From Mytilisepta virgata (lineage: Eukaryota; Mollusca; Bivalvia; Mytilida; Mytilidae), in assembly GCA_028015205.1 (NCBI GenBank), contig CM051514.1:22770150-22834149 (forward strand): DNA of 64,000 nucleotides, read 5' to 3'. Both the position numbers and the translations under genes were made by a program. A model generated the notes under the pieces. It was not told where the DNA came from, did not search any database, and saw only the letters and a program-made list of their open reading frames with translations. This document shows, piece by piece, positions 51,215 to 61,600 of this stretch. How positions within the stretch are numbered: the first letter of the stretch is position 1; each line of letters opens with the position of its first letter.

Positions 51215-54195
51215 GTTCTCCTGATATTTATTTAATAATTGCCACTGAACGTTAAACAATCATTCATCCATCCATCCATGTATTACTATAAAAGTCAGTT
51301 CCCTGACCGTTTGCCTCATTAACGTTTTTTCTTCCAGTTAAGGCAAATCTACCTAAATAACACAATAGCGTTTTATACATGCTGAACATACCGTTTACAG
51401 GTTGTTTCACTTTTATGCGGATTCTTTCCAGGTACGAAACATAAAAGATTACTTGGCGGAAAATTAAACTTGAATTCAAATTCGAAAAAAAACATTGATA
51501 AATGTTCCCCTATTTTATTCCCGATTAAGTTCGTTCTGACGTACAAATTCTGAAATAGGACGACTGGCGTCAGAAAATTTCGATCTAAACATATTTACAT
51601 AAGGCTTGTCTTGTTTTTGAATCTCAATTCAACTTAAAGTGTTCTTGATTTAATTAACAAAACTAATCTTTAAGTATTCTTTATATTAAAAGCCAGAGTA
51701 CGGTCATCAAATCTAGGCCAAAAGCTGGAAGATCAAAACAGCCATATGGATCACCTCAAACATATTGTTAGAATAGTTTTTAATTACTGTTACGGAGATT
51801 TATCTGTAAAGATTATTGTTATCGGACTCAAACACAACGTTGAAACCGGCTGATAAGAGATTCCCGAAAGCATTATCCAGATATCATCTTTGTTTTATAT
51901 AAAACTGCATGAGTAAAGCGATAATGTATACATAATATTGAATGACCAAAATATTATTGCAGTATATATTTATTTATTTATTTATTTTTTGTAGTAAGCA
52001 GGTTAAATTTTTGTTTATGACATTACACTTGACGATGGTTCAAAACAGATGTTCCCTGTATCAATAAAAATGCAAATGTTTTGATAATAGCAAGTCTTGC
52101 CATCTCTAGGTATTATGCTCGTCCGGGTAGTTCTTTTGAGTCAGAACTAATGAATTAAAAAAAATATGTTTACGGGAATGTGTCATGCAATAAAGGCTTA
52201 AACAAGTGTAAAGGCTTCACTTCCGTCTTGCATGAACCACAAAATAGCAAGCATTGTTTATAGCAAGCATTTATTCCGTTTACAATATTATGTTAAAATA
52301 TGTAATTCTTAGTCCCTTATATATTTTTTCCTCTCAAAACTTTTTTTTATTGGCAGTATCAATTTTTGATTTTTTTTTTTTGGAAAACGAGTTAAAACTG
52401 GAATTTATGTCATTGGTTTACAGTTGTTGATATATTCAGGAAATATTGGATTTCGGATAGCATATTTTCCTCTGTATTTCAATACAAAAATGTAGTACAA
52501 TGTTGGAACTAATCTTTATTTACTCTTGAAAATGTTTCACCAATAAGTTATCTTTCTTATTGTCTGCCTTTATGTATATATAAAAGGGAGAAAGCATCTG
52601 ATTCCGACAGCGATTGTCATGATTGTTATAATTATTACTTTGTTGTTGAAAGATCTTATCGTCTGTGCAGATTAACAAAAATCTCTTCAAGTTTCTTCTT
52701 ATTTGTTGATAACGAAAAAATAATTAATTTGTCTCCGTCAGCAGTTGAATAATGTCTATATCAATGTTCAGATGACATCGTAATTATTTTCCCATCCTGC
52801 AGAATATCTGTGTTTATGTCATTATTTCAGCATTAGATGGTTTGATTAGTTTTGATTGAGACATTATCAGTAGTAGAGAGGTCAAACGTAGGGGTCAGTT
52901 CCACGGTAAATGTTGCTTGAGCAGAAAAAAAAACTGCTTTCATACAAGAGCTCAGCTGTAAGCAAATATCAAATGTTTAATGGACTGAAACAATTTCCGA
53001 ACGAATAAATTTTGTTATGTACACGAAAGTATAATTTGTTTTATATCACATAAAATGTATCAATATCTGCATGTATAATTGAAGTACTACACATCATACA
53101 CATGGAACAGTAGGAAAATTAATTAAATATGAATTGATAATCTACTTGACCCAACGTTGCGAAAAATCAGGAATGTTTCTTGTGTTAAAAAATGTCATAG
53201 ACTCTCTCCTGAAAACCGGAGAGTGCATCTAGCTAGGCAGAAATGGTCTACAACCGAATGAATAACCAATAGAACAAAGGAAATGAAAGTATATGTGGTT
53301 GGAAAAAAAATTGTACAATGTACACGTATCCTTGTTTTTTATTCCATCAAGGGCGCACAATATTTCAAGCACGAAACTTCTAAACACCACCACAACAGAG
53401 TAATACATGTAATTAAAAAAACAGGAACTGGTTTATTTAATTGACTATAATTCTATGTTAAAAGGTTATGTTAATTTGATTGTGCATGATCTGTCTTAAA
53501 TCTTTTTTCTCATTTTGCACATTTAAAACAAATTAGAAAATCAAACTGGACTAGTATCAATCCAGCAATGGTTTAAACCATTTTTAATTATGAATAATTA
53601 AAAAAAAAGTCATGTAATCAAGCGAAGCGATTTCTTAAATGTAAAGGTGTAAAATAAATCAGTTCTATACCGGGAGAATTTAGGCGCCGGGCGAAAATAA
53701 GGTTATATGACGTAATGATAATGTTTTGAATGATAAGTTAGAATAACTATTTTAAAATATTCATTCATAATTGGAATTCAATTTCATATTATAAAAGAAA
53801 TATAAAAATAAAGATATAGCATCTTCAATGATAGAAATGATTAATTGCGCAGTCAATTTTCTCATTATCACAAATGCCAAATATTTTAATATGATTATGT
53901 AAACACGTTTTTTCTTTTAGCTCATTTTTTAACCAAAACCATTCACTATCTTGTTTCTTGTTTTTGGTCTCTTCTGTGGCAGTCTTCCAACCGTACAACC
54001 GACCCAACCATTTTGATTGAAACCCGTCGGATACGATGCTGTTGTCATACAGCCAAGGAAGGAATTTTGTACGTTTATTTTTTCATTTTTTTTAAAATTT
54101 TGAATGAAATAGGTTGTTGATTGACTAAAATTCATAAATACACGCGAAATAGATCAATATAGTTAATGATAAAGTACATTTTCTCAAGTTTTTTA
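51215..54195. other. No gene seen
   Basis: AT-rich. Three frames of 60-71 codons on the - strand have no domain. The missing signal-peptide exon of the receptor could lie here or elsewhere upstream, but no candidate was convincing. Confidence 0.55.
51968..51990 (+). repeat. (ATTT)n microsatellite
   Basis: About five units of TATT in a row, at the edge of a T-rich stretch. Confidence 0.85.
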
Positions 54196-54199
54196 TTTC

Positions 54200-54335
54200 G
54201 GATTTTGGTAGGAAAATTCGCAATCCTTGTCAATTAAGAGCGGAGTCGAACACACTCCGCCACAGGTGAGATTCGAACTCACAACCTCAGCGTTGACAGG
54301 CTGCTGATCATTAGTAGTGTCGGGGTTTGAACAAA
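54200..54335 (-). mobile_element. SINE B copy with a well-preserved tRNA T-arm
   Basis: On the - strand it reads CAGCCTGTCAACGCTGAGG, then a perfect T-arm GTGAG-TTCGAAT-CTCAC (54267-54283), followed by GGCGGAGTGTGTTCGACTCC and TTGACAAGGATTGCG. The rest of a tRNA cloverleaf is absent, so this is a SINE and not a tRNA gene. It ends 380 bp before the Tc1 element. Confidence 0.75.
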
Positions 54336-54714
54336 TGATACAGTCGGTTGTACAGTGTGGTCCTTTCTATTGTAATGTTAATGGTTGATTGTTTATAGTA
54401 CAAGGTTACTACATTAAAAAAAGTCAAAACGAATATTGGATTCGCTACCGTTTGGTCAACATTTCATTACTTAGAACATGAATTAACAGTATACATTGTA
54501 GGTGTCAATTGTCAAATTATTTAAGATGAAACGATTTCACATTCATGTTTATGTTTAAGTTTTTGAGGAAACAATCTCAACTTGACAGCTCATTTCTTGC
54601 GAGTTGCTTTAAATAAATCCGTAAAAACTTTACTTTTATGTAATTCTGTAATTTTTATAGGGGTTATTGTGCAGTTCTGCTTAATTTCTTTTCATACTTA
54701 GGAATCTTTATATA

Positions 54715-54739
54715 CTCTCTCAAAAAAGAAACGCAACAT
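54715..54739 (+). repeat. Tc1 element terminal inverted repeat (3' side of transposase)
   Basis: Begins CTCTCTCAAAAAAG and ends ACGCAACAT; exact reverse complement of 56209-56233. Confidence 0.97.
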
Positions 54740-54898
54740 ACAGAAAATAGGAAATTTACTTCATATATTATTTTCATAATTTATGATATAAATAATTTAC
54801 ACAGGAATGCAAAAATTGGCACACTTCTTGTTCATGAGTTCTTTTACCTTGGAATATCACAGTTTGTCACATATTGTCAATAAATCACTCATAAATTG

Positions 54899-55906
54899 TC
54901 AATATCTGGTATGTCCACCATTTGCTTGTAACACAGCCCCGACTCTTCTTGGCATAGATTGAATTAAACGCTGAGTTCGAACACGCGGTATCCTTTGCCA
55001 CTCAAACTGAAGTGCCTGCTGTAATTGTTGCAGATTTTGCGGTGGTGGTTGTCGTTGGCGCACGCGCCGATCCACTTCATCCCACAAATGTTCAATTGGA
55101 TTAAGATCGGGTGATCGTGACGGCCAACGGATCACATTGACATTCTGTTGTTCTAAAAAGTCTACTGTTACACGTGCTGTATGTGGTCGGGCATTGTCGT
55201 GCTGAAAAATTTCTCTCCGAATGTCAATTACGGGGAATAAATGAGGTCGTAAAATTTCGTCTCTATACCTAACAGCGTTCAGATTGCCTTGGATATGTAT
55301 CAGCTGTGTGTTTCTGGCATAAGAAATAGCGGCCCACATCATAACACTGCCTCCGCCAAAATTGTCTCTCTCCACAACACAGTTTTGCGCAAAACGTTCG
55401 TTTCGGCGCCTATACACACGTATGCGACCATCTCGCTTTTCCAGTTGAAAACGTGACTCATCGCTGAACCATACTCTTCTCCAGTTCTGTAAATTCCATG
55501 CACGAACTGTAGTACACCATCTAACCCTCGCTCGGCGGTGTTGGCGTCTCAGTGTTGCTCCAAAGTAAGGTCTTCTTGCCCTCAATCCATGAGAACGTAA
55601 CCGATTGCGTACTGTCTGTGCTGATATACGGCGCAACCCAGGGACGTTTACAGCTGTTTCTGTTGCAGCAATAGTCCTATTCCGCAGATGGAAAAGTCTG
55701 ATGTAACGATCTTGCGCCCTGGTTGTAACACGCGGGCGCCCTGAACGTGGCCGATCTGTCGTAGTACCAAGCTGCAGGTAGCGTCCCCAAAGGCGTGAAA
55801 TTGTGCTACGATGAACATTGTACGTTACAGCAACAGCATTCTGTGATTCTCCGGCCTCTAGTCGTCCGATAGCGATATTCCGGGTAGCAGCGTCTAACCT
55901 TGGCAT
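54899..55906 (-). CDS. Tc1-family DD34E transposase, apparently intact
   Basis: A single uninterrupted frame of 335 codons, a typical full length for Tc1 transposases. It would bind the element's inverted repeats in the nucleus and catalyse cut-and-paste transposition into TA sites. Residues 1-50 look like the first paired-type helix-turn-helix (AVAVTYNVHRSTISRLW at 24-40). The GRPR linker lies at 56-59 (RSGRPRV). A second DNA-binding half runs to about 110. The catalytic triad is D149 (WFSDESRF), D237 (HDNARPH) and E272 (SPDLNPIEHLWD); 34 residues separate the last two, hence DD34E. A glycine-rich stretch (NFGGGSVMMW, 182-191) lies between the first two acids, as usual. The start MPRLD fits the family and no stop or frameshift interrupts the domain. 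The codons are rich in CG-containing arginine codons, unlike the host DNA. Confidence 0.96.
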   Translation of the reverse strand: MPRLDAATRNIAIGRLEAGESQNAVAVTYNVHRSTISRLWGRYLQLGTTTDRPRSGRPRVTTRAQDRYIRLFHLRNRTIAATETAVNVPGLRRISAQTVRNRLRSHGLRARRPYFGATLRRQHRRARVRWCTTVRAWNLQNWRRVWFSDESRFQLEKRDGRIRVYRRRNERFAQNCVVERDNFGGGSVMMWAAISYARNTQLIHIQGNLNAVRYRDEILRPHLFPVIDIRREIFQHDNARPHTARVTVDFLEQQNVNVIRWPSRSPDLNPIEHLWDEVDRRVRQRQPPPQNLQQLQQALQFEWQRIPRVRTQRLIQSMPRRVGAVLQANGGHTRY

Positions 55907-56208
55907 AGCGTCACCTCATCAGAATTTTATTTTACGAATGCATTCATGAAAAGAAATACCGGGTTTTTATACCGACTGACTGAGCTAAAAAATAACCCAT
56001 GATTTGCACGTGAAAGTCGACCCAGTTTTTGGCAATGCGTAAATCGTAGGGTGTCCCAGATTGCGACCAAAGTCGTTTACGGGTGGATGAATTTAAATGA
56101 TTGTACCTGGAAACTTTTTATGAAGGTGTAATTATGATCATGTGTACATATATTTTGATATTTATTGGTTATTTGTCCGGAAAAATAATATTTCAAAAAG
56201 ATAATCTG

Positions 56209-56233
56209 ATGTTGCGTTTCTTTTTTGAGAGAG
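56209..56233 (-). repeat. Tc1 element terminal inverted repeat (5' side of transposase)
   Basis: Begins ATGTTGCGTTTC and ends TTTGAGAGAG; exact reverse complement of 54715-54739, followed by TA. Confidence 0.97.
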
Positions 56234-56239
56234 TATATA

Positions 56240-58546
56240 TGAAATAAGGGGGAATCCAAGTCTTATAGTTTTTAGTACAATGTATTCTGACGTGTTTGTA
56301 TTACATGTATATGTACATTTGTATATGTAGCTTCATTTGATTATAAGTTATGACCTAATGCCTGAGTGAATTACCCTGGAAATTAGACGGCAGAGCGCCT
56401 CACCGTGCAACAGTTTTGTCCGCCAGTGCTACCATAGTGCTACAAGCACAATGTCATAACGTTATTTGTGAAATTTTATTTAAGCAATATTTAAAAAAGA
56501 ATTAACAGACGAATTAACGATTAAAAATATTGACCTAGATTCGGCTACTGACAACGGTCAGTACACAGTGATGGTCGACTTTTTATGGTCATTGTGTGCA
56601 TATTTTTGCCGATGATATGTGTGATATGTGAATATCAGTGAAAACGAAATAGAATATACATACGATAATAACTATACAGAGTATAGTTTACATGTATATG
56701 TTTTTAATATGATCGTCGACTTCGTCTGTTATTTATGGATTAATGTTGTTTGGTGATCTCACATAACGCTTGATTACTTTTCAGAACACTTTCATTGGGC
56801 TGTGTAGGTCGGACTTGGTTTTTTTTAGCAGGTTGCCTTTCAGCCAGTATGAAACTATTTCACGTAACAAAATCTCAGAATATTGTATTAAAAACCAATC
56901 AACTGCATTCGAATCTACAAACCTACTGAATCTTGACCCAGTTTCTAGGGTTTATACAAAAGTGGCACATTAACCCACAAGTGTTAATGACAAAATGCTA
57001 AGAATAGTTACTCAATTAATTTGTCACAAGCAAATGATTGTAAAATAACACCCAGTGAGTATACATATAGAGCCTAGAAGCACAAAACATAGAAAACAAA
57101 TTTAAATCTCACCGAATTGATGTCAATGTCCTTCTTACACGTAGAAACTGTCATTGTAGTGATATTTGAAAAAAATATAATAAAATAAAAGTCAGGACAA
57201 ATTCGGAAAGACTCTTACTTAAGGATTACAAATCAAATGACATTTCTGACGGAAATGGAAAAATATTTACAAAATTAAATTGGTTGTTATATCTAACTTA
57301 TGGCGGAAAGTTGACAAGTGCTGGTGCAGACGAATCTATTACGATGTTTAATCAGAAAAAGAAAATAGATTTTTGTGGAGAATGAAATATAACTTCGTGC
57401 TTATACATATAATTTAATATTGGCAGATGAAATGAAATGCTGTTTAAAAGAAAATAGATGAGTGCTGGAACATTTTTATTTCAATGTATTTTACGTAAAA
57501 AGAAACTCAAGGTTGCTATGGGAAAAACAAATTAAATGAAATCATGCAGTAAATTTTAGGACGGACACATAGGCAAATTTCATAAATAATACTGAATTTA
57601 GCAGATTCCCTTTCCAAATGGAAAGGTTTTTTTTTGTGACCAGCTATATTAATATTAAAAAAAATGATTGATAAGGTGTGCAGACCATTTCACGTTATAC
57701 GCTGCATTCTATTCGATGTTGCACGAGGCACGCCCTCGTTCTAAAAAAAAATTGTGAAAGGAAAAATTAAAATCATCCCCGGAAAACTACAGAATATGTA
57801 TCATCCTATATTATTACAAAAAGTTACTAGACTTTATACACATATAACACTACGTAATGATTGTAATCCAGCAGCACCATATGGCTACTACAAAGGTGAT
57901 ATTAAATGATAAGGATCATTTACTCCTTAACCAGGCGATGAAATGGCCATAGGAGCATATAAACAATCTTTACTGCTGTCACAATAAGCTGAATCAGTAT
58001 GACATCAAATAAATGTTCCAAATTTAGCACAAGGTCTTCCTGTCTAACACATATATTATGGTATCAAGTCTGAAATGTGGCTGTTTTCTAAGAAATGAGA
58101 TAATGGCGTTGGAAAATGTCCTGAAAACTAACTAGTAAAATGACGGTGTTAGCGCTAGATGAAGTCATGACATAAATTGTCTTTATTGTTATGTAAATGT
58201 ATACTTTTTCTAATGTTGATCCTGTTTCATAAGGGAAATATATATGATTATGTAGCCATTCGAATATAGGAAATACATGTTCGCGACAAATTATTTCTGT
58301 TTTATTCCCAACATATCTTAAATAGAAATAAGCATACATATCTACTTCTTCAGTCCTTTGTCCTTAGAAGGTTTTTGCATTACCTTGTTTGGTCATTTCG
58401 TCATAATTTTTTTAATTTGAGCTTCGGTTTTCAACTTTTTATGTATTGAACACAACTTATGAGTAGTAAATCGACGAAATTTGCACATTTTGTGGATCAA
58501 AGAATTTATTACTATCTAGTTCTAATTTTTTTTTCATATTTTCTAG
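56240..58546. other. Spacer or first intron upstream of receptor exons
   Basis: No start codon followed by a hydrophobic signal and a phase-0 donor was found by eye. The 67-codon + frame at 56770-56973 has no domain. Confidence 0.5.
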
Positions 58547-58655
58547 CCCCAAGAAATACAAAAACGGTTAGCTATAATGGAGCAATACCAGATGATGAGA
58601 GGAGAGGAAGCCAAATGCTACACGAGAATAACAAATTATACCACACCACAGACAG
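58547..58655 (+). CDS. PTHR-like: PTHR-like receptor exon: N-terminal helix and first ectodomain cysteine
   Basis: This exon has 36 codons plus 1 nt. The acceptor is a long T-rich tract ending TTCTAG at 58546; the donor is CAG|GTAGAT. The frame that joins the next exon reads PQEIQKRLAIMEQ and continues through a Met/Glu-rich helix to EAKCYTRI, then NYTTPQT. The Cys (residue 24 of the exon) is the first of the six ectodomain cysteines. The E-Q-x(2)-hydrophobic helix leading to a CEKRL-like motif is the pattern of the PTH receptor E1 exon. NYT is a potential glycosylation site. A different frame is open from 58459 and looks longer, but it gives no receptor motifs and the wrong phase. The exon begins in phase 0, so a signal-peptide exon must lie upstream. 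Confidence 0.85.
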
Positions 58656-61600
58656 GTAGATTTTCGTTTGTTACTTAATTTTTGCTTTTCTGATGCAAGT
58701 CACCAGGAGTATCATCAACCTACTAACTGGTATTTTAGCACTGATATGAACAAGCTGCGTAAAGTTATCGATATATGGGCGAGAAAAAAAAATTACAAAA
58801 AATCACCTGAGTGACGTGCTATATTTATTTGGCACGCAGATAAGATTACCATAAAAAGTTTGTTCGTGCTGTTAATTATCACTTTTGTTAAGATCTGATA
58901 ACTCACCTGTGCAATATTTTACTATGAGAAGGCATTATGTTGCACAGCTGAACAGAAATAGTAACCAGCACGTGCTAATAAACCTTTTATGGTAATTGCC
59001 TATCTTGACTTCGGCACACGGACGACATTTTGCAACTATTTTTTGCTCGATGATATTGATGATACTGGGAAGAATATTGTACCCATTAAGGCATTTAGTA
59101 TAGTGGGTCTTCAAAACTGTTTGGAAAATAATGTACAGGAAAAGACAACCCATGCATTACTAAATATATATAATTCGAACATGAAATGAATCGCGTTTTT
59201 ATGGTTCTTCCTTATCTAAATATATATCGGAGTGATCTAGTTAGTCCAATTACTAATAATGCCTAGCATGTCAACACTAAGAGCGGAAATTCGAATCCAG
59301 CTCGTGGCTAAGTTTGCTATGATCTAAATTTGATTCAGAGAAAAAAACTTATCATAACTGTTTTTAACCGATCATGTCGTATATCTTGATTTTATATAAA
59401 TTTATATAACAAAAAATGATACACAATATCAGAATGGCCATTTCAGACAAATATGAATTGCAAGTATATGTTCATAGTGTTTAAAACGCATTTTTGTCAT
59501 TTCAGACAAATATGAATTGCAAGTATATGTTCATAGTGTTTAAAACGCAGTTTGTCAATTAAATTTACTATTCAGTTTAAATATCCACAGGCGTATACTG
59601 TGACATGGTATGGGATAATGTGATGTGTTGGGACGCTGCACCAGCAGGAACTACAGTTAAAATGAAATGTCCAGATTATGTCGTTGGATTTAGTAAAACA
59701 GGTTTGCTAGTTTTAATCATATAAGCAATAGATGCCGACGTTTTTTTGCAGCAATATGTTTTGGATGACTTAATGATATCTGAAGGGCTATCGTTATCAC
59801 GTGTATTATATTTTACAACAAAATTATTTATCGACATATATATTTGATACTGTAGATTCAGTATGAATGTGTATTTCTCTGAATAACACATATCGTGGAA
59901 TAGTGGTACAAAATATTTTTAGTGAAAAGCTTATTTAGTAAATCATCGAATTGGAAATACAAAACCGCAAAAATACTAGAGAGAAGGAAAATAAATGAAT
60001 ACAGAGAAAAAGTAATTTTCAATAAAGAGAACAAACACAAATTATTACAATGTATCTTCATATTTCTTTTAATATAGGATTTGCAACGAAGACTTGTACT
60101 TCAAATGGTACATGGTATATAAGTCCTCATACAAATGAGACGTGGACAGATTTTACCGGATGTGCAACTAAAAACTTTTCATTAATGGCTGTAAGTGTTT
60201 CGGATCTTTTATTGTTTTTATCGTTATCCAAATATTTAACCAAACCAGTTTTTTTATACTGAGAACATTTTAACTACCTACATGTATTTGTGAAAATCTT
60301 ATTGCTTTTTGAGGTGAATTTCTCATTTTTTACATATATAGGTTTACAACTGCACGTACAACGATACGGCTCGATAATTGTTTATTGATTTTACAGACAA
60401 GTTTAAGAACGCATTCCTCGCAAAGGTCGTAAGAATTTTGGCTTTGTCACAATACTATCAGGTACATTTAAAATGTTAACAAATTAATGTAGGTGACTGA
60501 GACTCCGAATTACAGAGAGAAAGAAAAGCGACTAAATATCTTCTGGTATCAACTGTGATGCACAATATGTGAACATTTCAGTAATTCACGTCTTTTCAGC
60601 AGAATTCAAATTCAAAACTTTAAAATTCGATACAATATACAAAAACGGTGCTGAGCAGGAAAGTTCCTTTAGTTAAATTTTGACTTGATAATTTGCCATT
60701 TAAATTTAAATGTAATTAGTATTTATTGCTTTAAATGATTTCTTTGATTGCACAATGCCAACAAAACTCCCAAAACTGCCTTAATTTGGCAAAAAAAATG
60801 AAATCCCATCTAAATAATTTCCATACTTTTCATAAATTCTTCATTAATTGTCAGAACTCAGTCCGCAGATACATGAAATAATTGTTTTACACTCTAAGAC
60901 TTATAGCAGACAGGCATTATGCAATGATGAATAAGTATATAGCAATCAGGTTGATTGCTGAGCATCAAACCGATACAGTAGTGACACTTTTTCCAGTCAA
61001 ATTAAAAACCATTACATTAACAACCTAACCATATGATATCACAACTATTCTCAATTTGTCCGTATAAAATTACTCTACAGTATATTATCTTGGAAATTAA
61101 TTGTATCTTGTATATATATTTTAAGGAACATCTTCCAAGAATACGCCTTATGTACAACATTGGGTACGGACTGTCGCTGGGTACATTAATCATCGCCGTC
61201 TTTATAATGCTGTTTTGTCGGTAAGCTGCTGTTATCAATAAATGGGGGAAATGGCAGACATAAGCAAGAGGAAAAAAAACTACGTTTGAGTACTAAAATA
61301 TGTGTACATGTATATACAATTCAAAATGTTCAAGATTGTACGCAGATTTTATAACTTGTACAGATGTAATTTTTCAAAGGTTTTTTACGCAATATGTGGA
61401 TAAAACATGTGTTGTCATGTTTTTTTTAGTTTTTTTTTTCATAGCTGTAGTTCTTAGTGTTTTTGTAATATCTTTTATTTTTGTATTTGTACCTATGAAT
61501 AATATTTTTTGACCCCAAAGTCAAGAGTTTCCAATCACACAGTTCTAGCCTTAGTCGATTTCGCATACAGTTAATTTTTTGGTCATGTTAAATTTAGTTC

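Larger units (their letters stand above)
54715..56233 (-). mobile_element. Complete Tc1-type DNA transposon, 1519 bp
   Basis: Two 25-bp terminal inverted repeats, identical over their whole length (54715-54739 and 56209-56233, beginning CTCTCTCAAAAAAG), enclose one transposase gene. TA dinucleotides sit directly outside both ends (54713-54714 and 56234-56235), the target-site duplication expected of Tc1/mariner elements. The TA call has some ambiguity because both flanks read TATA. The gene, on the - strand, leaves about 160 bp on its 3' side and 300 bp on its 5' side. Perfect ends and an open transposase point to a young insertion that could still be active. It is clearly richer in G+C than the surrounding sequence. 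Confidence 0.96.

Noticed and set aside
54260..54290. tRNA gene suggested by a perfect T-arm on the - strand
   Set aside because: No acceptor stem, D-arm or anticodon arm can be drawn; it is the tRNA-like head of SINE B.
56561..56780. Short Met-initiated hydrophobic frames as candidates for the receptor signal peptide
   Set aside because: Both stop within 16 codons and no donor in the needed phase precedes the stops.
58459..58659. 66-codon + frame starting with Met and a hydrophobic stretch, resembling a signal peptide before the first receptor exon
   Set aside because: It reads the exon in the wrong frame: its phase at the donor does not join the next exon, and the receptor cysteine motif is absent.
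58656..61125. Two receptor introns of exactly 935 bp
   Set aside because: Their contents are unrelated, so equal length is coincidence.
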